DNA of 64,000 nt from Clavibacter sp. VKM Ac-2873. GTDB lineage: Bacteria > Actinomycetota > Actinomycetes > Actinomycetales > Microbacteriaceae. This document shows positions 42,990 to 53,230 of this stretch, piece after piece. The notes under the pieces were generated by a model, which did no database searches, was not told the DNA's origin, and was given only the letters and a program-made list of their open reading frames with translations. Made by a program: the position numbers and the translations under genes. Location of the stretch: assembly GCF_015351075.1 (NCBI RefSeq), contig NZ_JADKRS010000001.1, forward strand, positions 434,001-498,000, read 5' to 3'. The first letter of the stretch is position 1; each line of letters starts with the position of its first letter.

Positions 42990-44438
42990 ATGGGTGACAT
43001 CGACGCGATCGTGGTCGGCTCCGGACCAAATGGGCTGGCCGCGGCGGTGACGATGGCCCGGGCGGGCCTCCGGGTGCAGGTGCACGAGCGGGCCGAGACG
43101 ATCGGAGGCGGCAGCCGCACGGCGGAGCTCACGCTCCCCGGGTTCCACCACGACATCTGCTCGGCCGTGCACCCGATGGCGCTCGCATCCGGGTTCTTCC
43201 GGGCGTTCCAGCTCGACCGACGCATCGACCTCGTCGTGCCGGAGATCTCCTACGCGCACCCGCTCGACGGCGGCCGCTCGGGCATCGCCTACCGCGACAT
43301 CGACCGCACGGCCGACGCGTTGGGCGTCGACGGGCGCGCGTGGCGGCAGCTGATGGGGCCGCTCGCCGCATCCGCCGACCGGGTCGCGCAGTTCACGAAC
43401 GGTCCGCTGCTCCAGGTGCCGCGCCACCCGCCGACGGCTATCCGCCTCGGCCTCCGCGCCCTCGAGCAGGGCTCGCCCGCCTGGAACGCGCGCTTCCGCG
43501 GCGACGTCGCGCCGGCCATGTTCACCGGGGTCGCCGCGCACGCGATCCAGACCATGCCGAGCGTCTCGACCGCCGCCGCCGCGCTGTCACTCGGCGCCTA
43601 CGCCCACGCGCGCGGCTGGCCGGTGCCGATCGGCGGCAGCCAGGCGATCGTCGACGCGATGGTCGCCGACCTGCGCGACCACGGCGGCGAGGTCGTCACG
43701 GGCTCGGAGGTGCGCCGGATCCGCGAGCTGCCCGCCGCCCGCGCGGTGCTCTTCGACACCAGCGCCCGGGCCCTCTCGCGCATCGCGAGCGACCGCCTGC
43801 CCGCCCGCTACCTCCGCGCCCTCCGCCGCTTCCGCTACGGCAACGCCGCGTCCAAGGTCGACTTCGCGCTCTCCGGCCCGGTGCCGTGGACGGATCCGGA
43901 GCTGCGCCGCGCGGGCACGCTGCACGTCGGCGGCACGCGCGCCGAGATCCAGCGGGCCGAGCGCGAAGTGGCCGCGGGCCGCCACAGCGACGACCCGTAC
44001 GTGCTCGTCGCCCAGCCCTCCATCGACGACCCGGGCCGCGCGCCCGCGGGGAAGCACGTGCTCTGGGCCTACACGCACGTGCCCGCGGGATCCACGGTCG
44101 ACCAGACCGAGGCGATCACGCGTCAGATCGAGCGCTTCGCCCCCGGCTTCCGCGACCTGATCCTCGCCTCGTCCAGCATCGACGCCGTCGGCATGGAGGA
44201 GCACGACCCCAACTACATCGGCGGCGACATCGCCGCGGGCGCCGCGAGCGTCTGGCAGCTGCTGGCGCGTCCGGTGCTCTCGCCGGATCCCTGGCGCACT
44301 CCCGCCCCTGGCGTCTACCTCGCGTCGAGCTCGGCGACCCCCGGCCCCGGCGTGCACGGCATGGCCGGGTACCAGGCGGCGCGCAGCGCGCTGCGGCACG
44401 AGTTCGGGATCGAGCGCGGGCCGGACCTCTCGCTCTAG
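42990..44438 (+). CDS. FAD-dependent oxidoreductase, phytoene-desaturase/CrtI-like
   Basis: The 482-residue flavoprotein has the dinucleotide-binding start AIVVGSGPNGLAAAVTMARAGLRV, then HERAETIGGGSRT, the GG-type motif of CrtI-like oxidoreductases. The middle includes YAHARGWPVPIGGSQAIVDAM and GGEVVTGSEVRRI. The C-terminus is VYLASSSATPGPGVHGMAGYQAA (in parts), which closes over the FAD. No carotenoid biosynthesis gene is nearby. Its neighbours are an SDR, an SRPBCC protein and acyl-CoA ligases, so a lipid substrate is possible but unproven. Confidence 0.87.
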   Translation: MGDIDAIVVGSGPNGLAAAVTMARAGLRVQVHERAETIGGGSRTAELTLPGFHHDICSAVHPMALASGFFRAFQLDRRIDLVVPEISYAHPLDGGRSGIAYRDIDRTADALGVDGRAWRQLMGPLAASADRVAQFTNGPLLQVPRHPPTAIRLGLRALEQGSPAWNARFRGDVAPAMFTGVAAHAIQTMPSVSTAAAALSLGAYAHARGWPVPIGGSQAIVDAMVADLRDHGGEVVTGSEVRRIRELPAARAVLFDTSARALSRIASDRLPARYLRALRRFRYGNAASKVDFALSGPVPWTDPELRRAGTLHVGGTRAEIQRAEREVAAGRHSDDPYVLVAQPSIDDPGRAPAGKHVLWAYTHVPAGSTVDQTEAITRQIERFAPGFRDLILASSSIDAVGMEEHDPNYIGGDIAAGAASVWQLLARPVLSPDPWRTPAPGVYLASSSATPGPGVHGMAGYQAARSALRHEFGIERGPDLSL

Positions 44439-44506
44439 GGGCGGCATCCCGCGCGGTCGCCCGGCCCGTGGTCACGACCGCCTGAGGGCGGGGCCAGACT
44501 GGATCC

Positions 44507-44953
44507 ATGTCCGTCACCCGCCGCCGCATGCGGTGCTCCCCGTCCGACGTGGCCGACGTGGTGGCCGACGGCTGGCTGTTCCCCGCCTGGGTCGTCGGCG
44601 CATCCCGGATGCGGGCCGTCGACGCCTCCTGGCCCGCGGTCGGCGCCCGGCTGCACCACTCGTTCGGCTCATGGCCCGCGCTCATCGACGACGCGACGAC
44701 CATGCTCGAGTGGGATCCGCCCCTCCGCATGGTCATGCAGCCGAAGGGCTGGCCGCTCGGCGAGGCGCGCGTGACCCTCGAGGTGCGGACGCTCCCCGAC
44801 GGCTGCGAGGTCCGCATGACGGAGGAGGCCGTGCGCGGACCGGGACGTCTCGTGCCGGCCCCCGTCATGGACCTGCTGCTGCACGCGCGCAACGTGGAGA
44901 CCCTCCGACGCCTGGCGTACCTGGCCGAGGGGCGGCGCGCGGGCCGCCGCTGA
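44507..44953 (+). CDS. SRPBCC/START-fold lipid- or polyketide-binding protein
   Basis: The 148-residue protein fits the SRPBCC helix-grip fold. It has an opening helix (SPSDVADVVADGWLFPAWVVGASRM, in parts), VDASWPAVGARLHHSFGSWP, strands with MVMQPKGWPLGEARVTLEV, and a long C-terminal helix (APVMDLLLHARNVETLRRLAYLAEG). The family binds hydrophobic ligands in a large cavity. ATG 44507 has CAGACT 6 bases before the spacer, a weak leaderless promoter match. It sits directly after the CrtI-like gene, which suggests related substrates. Confidence 0.82.
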   Translation: MSVTRRRMRCSPSDVADVVADGWLFPAWVVGASRMRAVDASWPAVGARLHHSFGSWPALIDDATTMLEWDPPLRMVMQPKGWPLGEARVTLEVRTLPDGCEVRMTEEAVRGPGRLVPAPVMDLLLHARNVETLRRLAYLAEGRRAGRR

Positions 44954-45018
44954 TCCCCGCGCCGCCCGCCGCCCCGGGCCGTCGACTCCGCGTCACCGGC
45001 CCCGGCCCGCCCGCGGCC

Positions 45019-45024
45019 TAGGGT
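45019..45024 (+). promoter_or_regulatory. -10-like TAGGGT for the second acyl-CoA ligase gene
   Basis: TAGGGT ends 7 bases before GTG 45032. This favours GTG 45032 over the in-frame GTG 45023, which lies inside the promoter hexamer. Confidence 0.55.
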
Positions 45025-45031
45025 GGGAGGG

Positions 45032-46720
45032 GTGACCACCCCCACCGAACGGCCCTGGCTGGCCAGCTACGCGCCCGACGTCCCGCACGAGATCGATCTG
45101 CCGCAGGGATCGCTCGTGGACATCGTCGACCAGTCCGTGCTCCGCTTCCCCGGCGGCACCGCGCTCGACTTCCTCGGGGCGGAGACCAGCTACCGCGATC
45201 TCGGCGAGCAGATCGCGCGGGCCGCGCAGGGTCTGCACGACGCCGGCGTGCGCGCGGGCGACCCCGTCGCGATCGTGCTGCCCAACTGCCCGCAGCACGT
45301 CGTGGCCTTCTACGCGGTGCTGCGCCTCGGCGCCGTCGTCGTGGAGCACAATCCGCTCTACACGCCGCGCGAGCTGCAGCACCAGTTCGAGGACCACGGC
45401 GCCCGCACCGTGATCGCGTGGGACAGGTCGGTCGCCACCATCCAGGCGCTCCCCGACGGCGCCCGGCCCGAGCGCATCGTGTCCGTCGACGTGACGCGCG
45501 CCATGCCGCGGCGCACGCGCCTCCTCCTCCGCCTGCCCGTCCCGAAGGCGCGCGCCGCACGCGCGGCGATCGCCGCGAAGGTCACCGGCACGCTCACCTG
45601 GGAGAGGGTCGGCGCCGCCGCGCCCCTGCCGGTCGACCACCCGCGTCCGGCGGCGACCGACCTCGCGGTGATCCAGTACACGAGCGGCACGACCGGCGCG
45701 CCCAAGGGCGCCGAGCTCACGCACCTCAACCTCAGCGCGAACGCCGCCCAGTCGCGCGCGTGGGTGCCCACGGTGCCGCGCGGCACGAGCGTCGTCTACG
45801 CGGTGCTGCCGATGTTCCACGCCTACGGGCTGACCCTCTGCCTCACCTTCGCGATGAGCATGGGCTCGCGCCTCGTGCTCTTCCCGCGGTTCGAGCCCGA
45901 CCTCGTGCTGCAGGCGATCCGCCGCCACCCGCCGACGTTCCTCCCCGCCGTGCCGCCCATCTACAAGCGGCTGCGCGAGGCCGCCGAGGCGGAGGGCGTG
46001 TCGCTCGCCGGCATCTCGATCTCCATCTCCGGCGCGATGGCGCTGCCGGAGTCGGTCGTCGTCCCGTGGGAGGAGCAGACGGGCGGCTGGCTCGTCGAGG
46101 GCTACGGCCTCTCGGAGTGCTCGCCCGTGCTGATGGCGAACCCCGTCGGCGACACGCGGCGCGCCGGCACGGTCGGGCTGCCGCTGCCGAACACCGAGGT
46201 GCGCGTCGTGGATCCCGACGACCCGTCGATCGACCGGCCCGCGGGCGAGCCCGGCGAGCTGCTCGTGCGCGGGCCCCAGGTGTTCCGCGGCTACCACGGC
46301 CGGCCGGAGGAGACCGCCGCCGTCCTGCTCGAGGGCGGCTGGTTCCGCACCGGCGACGTGGTCACGATCGACGAGGACGGCTTCGTGCGCATCGCCGACC
46401 GCATCAAGGAGCTCATCATCACGGGCGGCTTCAACGTCTCGCCGAGCGAGGTCGAGGACGCCGTGCGCGAGCTCCCCGGCGTGCGGGACGCCGCGGTCGT
46501 CGGGATCCCGCGCGACGACGGCGACGAGGAGGTCGTCGCCGCCGTGGTGCTCGAGGAGGGCGCGACGCTCGACGAGCAGTCCGCGCGCACGACCCTGCGC
46601 GGCGAGCTCGCGGCCTACAAGGTCCCGCGGCGGATCGTGGTGCTCGACGAGCTGCCGACGTCGCTCCTCGGCAAGGTGCTGCGGCGGAAGGTGCGCGAGG
46701 GGATCGTCGACGCGGGCTAG
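45032..46720 (+). CDS. fadD: Long-chain acyl-CoA ligase (second paralogue)
   Basis: The 562-residue ANL enzyme carries YTSGTTGAPKGAELTH, GYGLSECSPVLMANP, GWFRTGD, DRIKELIITGGFNVSPSEVED and SLLGKVLRR with the catalytic Lys. It is closely similar along its whole length to the ligase at 40196-41884, including the LPNCPQHVVAFYAVLRLGA region. The acceptor pocket differs in places (for example SISISGAMALPES against FAISGAMNLPVS), so chain specificity may differ. GTG 45032 was chosen for the leaderless promoter. No terminator hairpin is obvious before the convergent gene. Confidence 0.92.
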   Translation: MTTPTERPWLASYAPDVPHEIDLPQGSLVDIVDQSVLRFPGGTALDFLGAETSYRDLGEQIARAAQGLHDAGVRAGDPVAIVLPNCPQHVVAFYAVLRLGAVVVEHNPLYTPRELQHQFEDHGARTVIAWDRSVATIQALPDGARPERIVSVDVTRAMPRRTRLLLRLPVPKARAARAAIAAKVTGTLTWERVGAAAPLPVDHPRPAATDLAVIQYTSGTTGAPKGAELTHLNLSANAAQSRAWVPTVPRGTSVVYAVLPMFHAYGLTLCLTFAMSMGSRLVLFPRFEPDLVLQAIRRHPPTFLPAVPPIYKRLREAAEAEGVSLAGISISISGAMALPESVVVPWEEQTGGWLVEGYGLSECSPVLMANPVGDTRRAGTVGLPLPNTEVRVVDPDDPSIDRPAGEPGELLVRGPQVFRGYHGRPEETAAVLLEGGWFRTGDVVTIDEDGFVRIADRIKELIITGGFNVSPSEVEDAVRELPGVRDAAVVGIPRDDGDEEVVAAVVLEEGATLDEQSARTTLRGELAAYKVPRRIVVLDELPTSLLGKVLRRKVREGIVDAG

Positions 46721-46753
46721 GCGCGCGGGCCGCTGCCCGCACTCCGGGGGGAC

Positions 46754-47443
46754 CTAGAAGAAGTCCCCGCCGCCGAAGTCGCCGCCGCCCATGTCGGCGC
46801 CGCCCCCGAAGTCGCCGCCGCCGAAGTCGCCGCTACCGAAGTCGCCGCTACCCGCGTCGGGGCCGCCCGCGTCCGTCGTGCCCGCGTCCGCCGTGCCCGC
46901 ATCCGCGCCGCCCGCGTCCGCGCTGCCGTCGGCACCGCCATCCGCGACGCCCGCGTCCGCCTGGTCCTGCCCGACCGCGTCCGGGATGAGCGCCTGCGCG
47001 ATGGCCGATCCGACCACGACGCCCGCGATGGTGCCGAGCATGGATCCGGCGATCATGCCGCCCATGCCCATCCCGCCGCCCGGCCCGCCCGCGAGGCCGC
47101 CGCGCGGTCCGAGGGTCCGCTCGAGCGTGCCGGGCGCGCGCATCTCCGAGCGCGTCGCCGAGCGGGCGAGCGACTCCGGACGGTCGTCCACGGGCGCGTC
47201 GCCCTCGGCGGCGTCCGAGCTCAGCTGGCGGAAGAGGATCTCGCGCTGCTCGGGCGTCAGCTTCCGGAAGGCCTCCAGGTGCACCTCCTCGATCCTCTCC
47301 GGCGGCGCGGTGCGGAGGAGGTAGCGGTAGCGCTCGACGGCGACCTCGTCGGCGCTGCGCTCGCGCGGCGCGCCGCCCGTGGCGCCGTCGCGCCGTCCGT
47401 CGGGCTGCTCGTCGCGGCCCAGGAGCCTGTCCAGGAATCCCAT
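46754..47443 (-). CDS. Low-complexity Gly/Ala/Asp-rich protein with conserved N-terminal helical domain
   Basis: The 229-residue protein starts MGFLDRLLGRDEQPDG. It has a helical segment RYRYLLRTAPPERIEEVHLEAFRKLTPEQREILFRQL (about 40-76, quoted here in one region by position and key residues only in part). A Gly/Met-rich membrane-like stretch (GGMIAGSMLGTIAGVVVGSAIAQAL) lies at about 125-150. The tail has repeated A-D-A-G-T units and ends in five or more G-D-F-G/GG repeats. Similar actinobacterial proteins are sometimes labelled cation-transporting ATPase, which nothing here supports. Function is unknown. Confidence 0.7.
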   Translation of the reverse strand: MGFLDRLLGRDEQPDGRRDGATGGAPRERSADEVAVERYRYLLRTAPPERIEEVHLEAFRKLTPEQREILFRQLSSDAAEGDAPVDDRPESLARSATRSEMRAPGTLERTLGPRGGLAGGPGGGMGMGGMIAGSMLGTIAGVVVGSAIAQALIPDAVGQDQADAGVADGGADGSADAGGADAGTADAGTTDAGGPDAGSGDFGSGDFGGGDFGGGADMGGGDFGGGDFF

Positions 47444-47577
47444 GGTGGTGCCTCTCGCCGGGGCCGGATCGGCGCGTCTCGCCGACCTCGTCGGCCCGCG
47501 GCCACCGTACGGCCGGGGACAGGGAAGCCCGTGGGAGGCGGGTGCGCATCGCCCGCGTGCGGCGCGGCCCGCGCGCG

Positions 47578-48291
47578 TCAGCGGTCGCGTGCGGCCCGAC
47601 CACGCTGGGCCCGACGGCGCACGGCGCGTCCCACCAGCAGGAGGAGCAGGAGCCCGAGCACCGCGTAGACCGCGTAGTCGAGGTACTGGGCGTACCGGTC
47701 GATCAGCTCGTACTGGCTGCCGAGCGCGGCGCCCAGGCCGATGAGCGCGCCGTTCCAGAGGGCGCTGCCGGCGATCGTGTAGGCGCTGAACGTGCCGAGG
47801 TGCATGCCCGACGCGCCCGCGGGCAGGGAGATCAGGCTGCGGACACCCGGCACGAGACGGCCGAAGAAGACGGCCGACCGGCCGTGGCGATGGAACCACG
47901 CGGCGGCGACCTCGAAGTCGTGGCGCTCCACGAGCGGCAGCTTCGCCAGCACGCGGATCGTCCGCTCCTCCCCGGCCCTCCGGCCGAGCCAGTAGAGCAG
48001 GAGGGCGCCGAGGTAGGCGCCGAGCGTGCTGGCGACGATGACGAGCACCAGGTTCATCCGGCCCGTGGCCGCGACGAAGCCGGCCAGCGGCAGCACCACC
48101 TCGCTCGGGATGGGCGGGAAGACCGTCTCGACGAACGTCATGGCGCCGACGCCCGCCTCGCCGAGCGCCTCGATCACCCGGGCCGCCGCGCCCACGAGCC
48201 CGTCGAGGCCCTGCAGCGGATCCCCCTCCGTCGCGGCGGGACGGACCCCGGCGGTCGTCGGCAGGAGGAGCGGCGGCAGGAGAGCGGTCAC
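47578..48291 (-). CDS. DedA-family membrane protein
   Basis: The 237-residue membrane protein has five or six hydrophobic segments and the DedA/SNARE-associated pattern: FVETVFPPIPSEVVLPLAGF with the conserved Glu, YWLGRRAGEE, HGRSAVFFGRLVPGVRSLISLPAG with the Gly-Arg pair, and a C-terminal tail of Arg residues. The family is linked to lipid flipping and membrane homeostasis. GTG 48291 lies 6 bases after TACCGT, so a leaderless mRNA is predicted. The longer frame to 48381 crosses the divergent promoter. Confidence 0.9.
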   Translation of the reverse strand: MTALLPPLLLPTTAGVRPAATEGDPLQGLDGLVGAAARVIEALGEAGVGAMTFVETVFPPIPSEVVLPLAGFVAATGRMNLVLVIVASTLGAYLGALLLYWLGRRAGEERTIRVLAKLPLVERHDFEVAAAWFHRHGRSAVFFGRLVPGVRSLISLPAGASGMHLGTFSAYTIAGSALWNGALIGLGAALGSQYELIDRYAQYLDYAVYAVLGLLLLLLVGRAVRRRAQRGRAARDR

Positions 48292-48297
48292 CCGACC

Positions 48298-48303
48298 ACG
48301 GTA
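48298..48303 (-). promoter_or_regulatory. -10-like TACCGT for the DedA gene
   Basis: TACCGT ends 6 bases before GTG 48291. Confidence 0.5.
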
Positions 48304-48413
48304 CCCGGCCGGCCGGAGGGCGCCGGCGGCGGGCACGCCGGGCACATGACCGGTGCGCGGAGCCGTCCCGAGGACGGCCATGCCCTGTTCGCTCGCCCCC
48401 GCCGGGGGTCGCG

Positions 48414-48419
48414 TAGCGT
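48414..48419 (+). promoter_or_regulatory. -10-like TAGCGT for the lipoprotein gene at 48426
   Basis: TAGCGT ends 6 bases before GTG 48426, predicting a leaderless mRNA for an exported lipoprotein. Confidence 0.5.
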
Positions 48420-48425
48420 GGTCGG

Positions 48426-50075
48426 GTGCCGTCCCCCCTCCGCCTCCCCCGGTCCCTCCGCGCCTCCGCCGCCCTCGTCACCGCCCTCTGCCTCATCGCG
48501 GGCCTCGGCGCCTGCACCGCGCAGCACGACGCGCCCGAGGGGCTCCGCCCGGAGACCGGCGTCCCCGACGCGCCGCTGACGGTCGTGGGCCAGGCCGACG
48601 ACTCGGACGCGTCCGTCGCCATGAGCGGGACCCTCTTCCGCTCCGCGCCCGTCGCCGTGCTCGCGCCCGCGGGCGACGTCGCGGCCCAGGAGCTCGGCGC
48701 GGAGGCGGCGGTCGCGCTCGGCGCGCCCCTCATCGTCCAGGGCGCCGGGGCCGCGCCCGAGATCGCCCGTCTCGGATCCTCCGGGGTGCTCGCCGTCGGC
48801 GACCTCGGCGACGACGCCACGTCCGCGCTGCCCGGCTCGACCACGATCGTGCGCGCCGACCACGCCGCGGACGTCTCCCGCGTCACCGGGCTCGACGTCG
48901 CGGACGCCGCGGACGCGGATCCGTCCGCCGCCGTGACGCGCGTGGCCGCGCTCGCCGCGCCCGACGGCGACGCCGCCCCGAGGACCCCGCCCACGGGATC
49001 CGGCGACGACGCCCTCCCCGCCACCGCTCCCGCGGCCTCCCTCACCGGGGCGCACGCCCTCGCCACCGACGCCGGGTCCTCCCTCGCCGCGGTCGCGACC
49101 GCGCGCGCGGCCGGCGTGGGCGTGACCGTCGTGCCCGAGGCGACCCCGGATCCGCGAGCCTCGGCCGACGCGGTCACCGCCCTGCACGATGCGGGAGCGA
49201 CGAGCACCATCGCCGTCGGCGCCGCCTACGCGGGCGACGCCTCGCTCGAGGGCCGCATCCGCACCGCGGCCACGGGCGACCAGCTGCCGGGCGGCGGGCA
49301 GCTCGTCCTGCCGGGCAAGCGCTACGTCGCGCTCTACGGCGCGGCGGGCACGGGCGCGCTCGGCGTCCTCGGCGAGCAGGGCCCCGCGGACGCCGTCGCG
49401 CGCGCGAAGGCGCAGGCCGCCGCGTCCCAGCCGTACTCCGACGAGCCCGTGATCCCCATGTTCGAGCTCATTGCGACGGTCGCCGCGGGCGACGCGGGCC
49501 CCGACGGCGACTACTCGTCCGAGGTCCCCGTGGAGACGCTGCAGCCGTGGCTCGACGAGGCACGGGACGCGGGGGTCTACGTCGTCATCGACCTCCAGCC
49601 CGGTCGCACCGACTTCCTCACACAGGCGAAGCGCTACGAGCAGGTGCTCGCGCAGCCGGGCGTGGGCCTCGCGCTCGACCCCGAGTGGCGGCTCGGCCCC
49701 GACCAGGTGCCGCTGAAGCAGATCGGCAGCGTCTCCGCCGCCGAGGTCGACGCCACGACCGACTGGCTCGCCGGCCTCGTGCGCGACAGCGGCCTCCCGC
49801 AGAAGATGCTCGTGCTGCACCAGTTCCGGCTGAGCATGATCCAGGATCGCGCGTCGATCGACATGGGCCACCCGGAGCTCGCGATGCTCGTCCACGCCGA
49901 CGGCCAGGGCGGCCAGCCCGACAAGCAGTCCACCTGGCGCGCGCTGCACGCCGACGCGCCGGCGGGGATGGCCTGGGGTTGGAAGAACTTCATCGACGAG
50001 GACCACCCGATGCTCACGCCCGAGCAGACCATGCAGGAGGTCTCCCCCGTGCCGGACCTCATCACCTACCAGTAG
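48426..50075 (+). CDS. Large two-domain lipoprotein of unknown function
   Basis: The 549-residue protein begins with a basic region, a hydrophobic helix and the lipobox LGAC with Cys30. Residues about 50-300 are Ala/Asp/Val-rich with repeated strand-turn units (PVAVLAPAGDVAAQELGAEAA, then LIVQGAG) resembling cell-wall-binding repeat 2 proteins. Residues about 310-549 look like a TIM-barrel hydrolase-type domain (KRYVALYG, VYVVIDLQPGRTDFL, LALDPEWRL, AWGWKNFIDEDHP). Conserved Asp/Glu/Trp residues suggest carbohydrate binding, but no catalytic pair is assigned. It is extracellular and membrane-anchored. Confidence 0.8.
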   Translation: MPSPLRLPRSLRASAALVTALCLIAGLGACTAQHDAPEGLRPETGVPDAPLTVVGQADDSDASVAMSGTLFRSAPVAVLAPAGDVAAQELGAEAAVALGAPLIVQGAGAAPEIARLGSSGVLAVGDLGDDATSALPGSTTIVRADHAADVSRVTGLDVADAADADPSAAVTRVAALAAPDGDAAPRTPPTGSGDDALPATAPAASLTGAHALATDAGSSLAAVATARAAGVGVTVVPEATPDPRASADAVTALHDAGATSTIAVGAAYAGDASLEGRIRTAATGDQLPGGGQLVLPGKRYVALYGAAGTGALGVLGEQGPADAVARAKAQAAASQPYSDEPVIPMFELIATVAAGDAGPDGDYSSEVPVETLQPWLDEARDAGVYVVIDLQPGRTDFLTQAKRYEQVLAQPGVGLALDPEWRLGPDQVPLKQIGSVSAAEVDATTDWLAGLVRDSGLPQKMLVLHQFRLSMIQDRASIDMGHPELAMLVHADGQGGQPDKQSTWRALHADAPAGMAWGWKNFIDEDHPMLTPEQTMQEVSPVPDLITYQ

Positions 50076-50093
50076 CCGCGCCGGGCGGGCGGG

Positions 50094-51727
<1,634 letters not shown>

Positions 51728-51731
<4 letters not shown>

Positions 51732-53230
51732 GAGGCCTGCGCGCGCTCCAGCACGAGCTCGCGGACGCGGGCCGCGTCCGCCTGGCCGCGCATGGCCTTC
51801 ATCACGGCGCCGATGACGGCGCCGGCGGCCTGCACCTTGCCGTCGCGGATCTTCGCGAGCACGTCGGGCTGCGCCCGGAGCGCCTCGTCGATGGCGGCGA
51901 TGAGCGGGCCGTCGTCGGACACGACCGCGAGGCCGCGGGCGTCCACGACCTCCTGCGCCGTGCCCTCCCCGTCGATGACGCCCTCGAGGACGTCGCGGGC
52001 GAGCCGGTTCGTCAGCGTCCCGGCCTCGACCAGCTGGATCACCGACGCGACCTGCTCGGGCGTGATGAGCGTCGCCGCGTCCACGCCGCGCGCGTTGGCG
52101 ATGCGGGCGATCTCGCCCGTCCACCACTTGCGCGCCGCCTGGGGCGCGGCGCCCGCCTCGACCGTGCCGACGAGCTCGGTGAGGAGCCCGGAGTTCACGA
52201 CGTCCTGGAACTCGAGGTCGGTGAAGCCCCACTCGGCCTTGAGCCGGCGGCGGCGGATCGCGGGCGCCTCGGGGAGCGCTGCCCGCAGCTCCTCGATCAG
52301 CTCGGCGCTCGGCTGCACGGGCAGCAGGTCGGGCTCCGGGAAGTAGCGGTAGTCGTCGGCGTCGCTCTTCGGACGTCCCGCCGACGTGCGGCCGGTGTCC
52401 TCGTGCCAGTGCCGCGTCTCCTGCGTGATCGTGCCGCCGGCGGCGAGGATGGCCGCCTGGCGCTGGATCTCGTAGCGGATGGCGCGCTCGACCGAGCGGA
52501 GCGAGTTGACGTTCTTCGTCTCCGTGCGGGTGCCGAGCTTCCCGGATCCGCGCGGGCTCAGCGAGATGTTCGCGTCGCAGCGGAGGTTGCCGCGCTCCAT
52601 CTTCGCGTCGGAGATGCCGAGCGCCACGACGATGTCGCGGATGGTCGACACGTACGCCTTCGCGAGCTCGGGCGCCTCGGCTTCCGCGCCGTAGATGATG
52701 TCGGTGACGATCTCCACGAGCGGCACGCCGGCGCGGTTGTAGTCGACCAGCGAGTGGTCGGCGCCCTGGATCCGGCCCGTCGCGCCGCCCACGTGCGTGA
52801 GCTTCCCGGCGTCCTCCTCCATGTGCGCGCGCTCGATCGGCACCGTGACGATGCGGCCGTCGGGCATCTCCACCTCGACGGAGCCGCGGAACGCGATGGG
52901 CTCGTCGAACTGGCTGATCTGGTAGTTCTTCGCGAGGTCCGGGTAGAAGTAGTTCTTCCGGGCGAAGCGCGAGCTGGGCGCGATCTCGCAGCCGAGGGCG
53001 AGGCCCAGGCTGATCGAGTGCTTCACCGCCTGCTCGTTCACCACGGGCAGCGAGCCCGGGAGACCCAGGTCCACCGGCGTGATGTTGGTGTTGGGCTCGC
53101 CGCCGAAGAAGTTCGGCGCGTCGGAGAACATCTTCGTGCGCGTGTTCAGCTCGACGTGCACCTCGAACCCGAGCACGGGCTCGAACATCTCGATGGCCTC
53201 GTCGTAGTCCATCAGGTCGGCCTTGGCCAT
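51728..53230 (-). CDS. gatB: Aspartyl/glutamyl-tRNA amidotransferase subunit B
   Basis: The 500-residue subunit binds the misacylated tRNA and activates its side-chain carboxylate. The family start [22 protein letters not shown] (in parts) and [32 protein letters not shown] and [14 protein letters not shown] are typical of the GatB cradle domain. The C-terminal YqeY-like helical domain follows. ATG 53230 shares one base with the gatA stop (TGATG). Confidence 0.96.
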
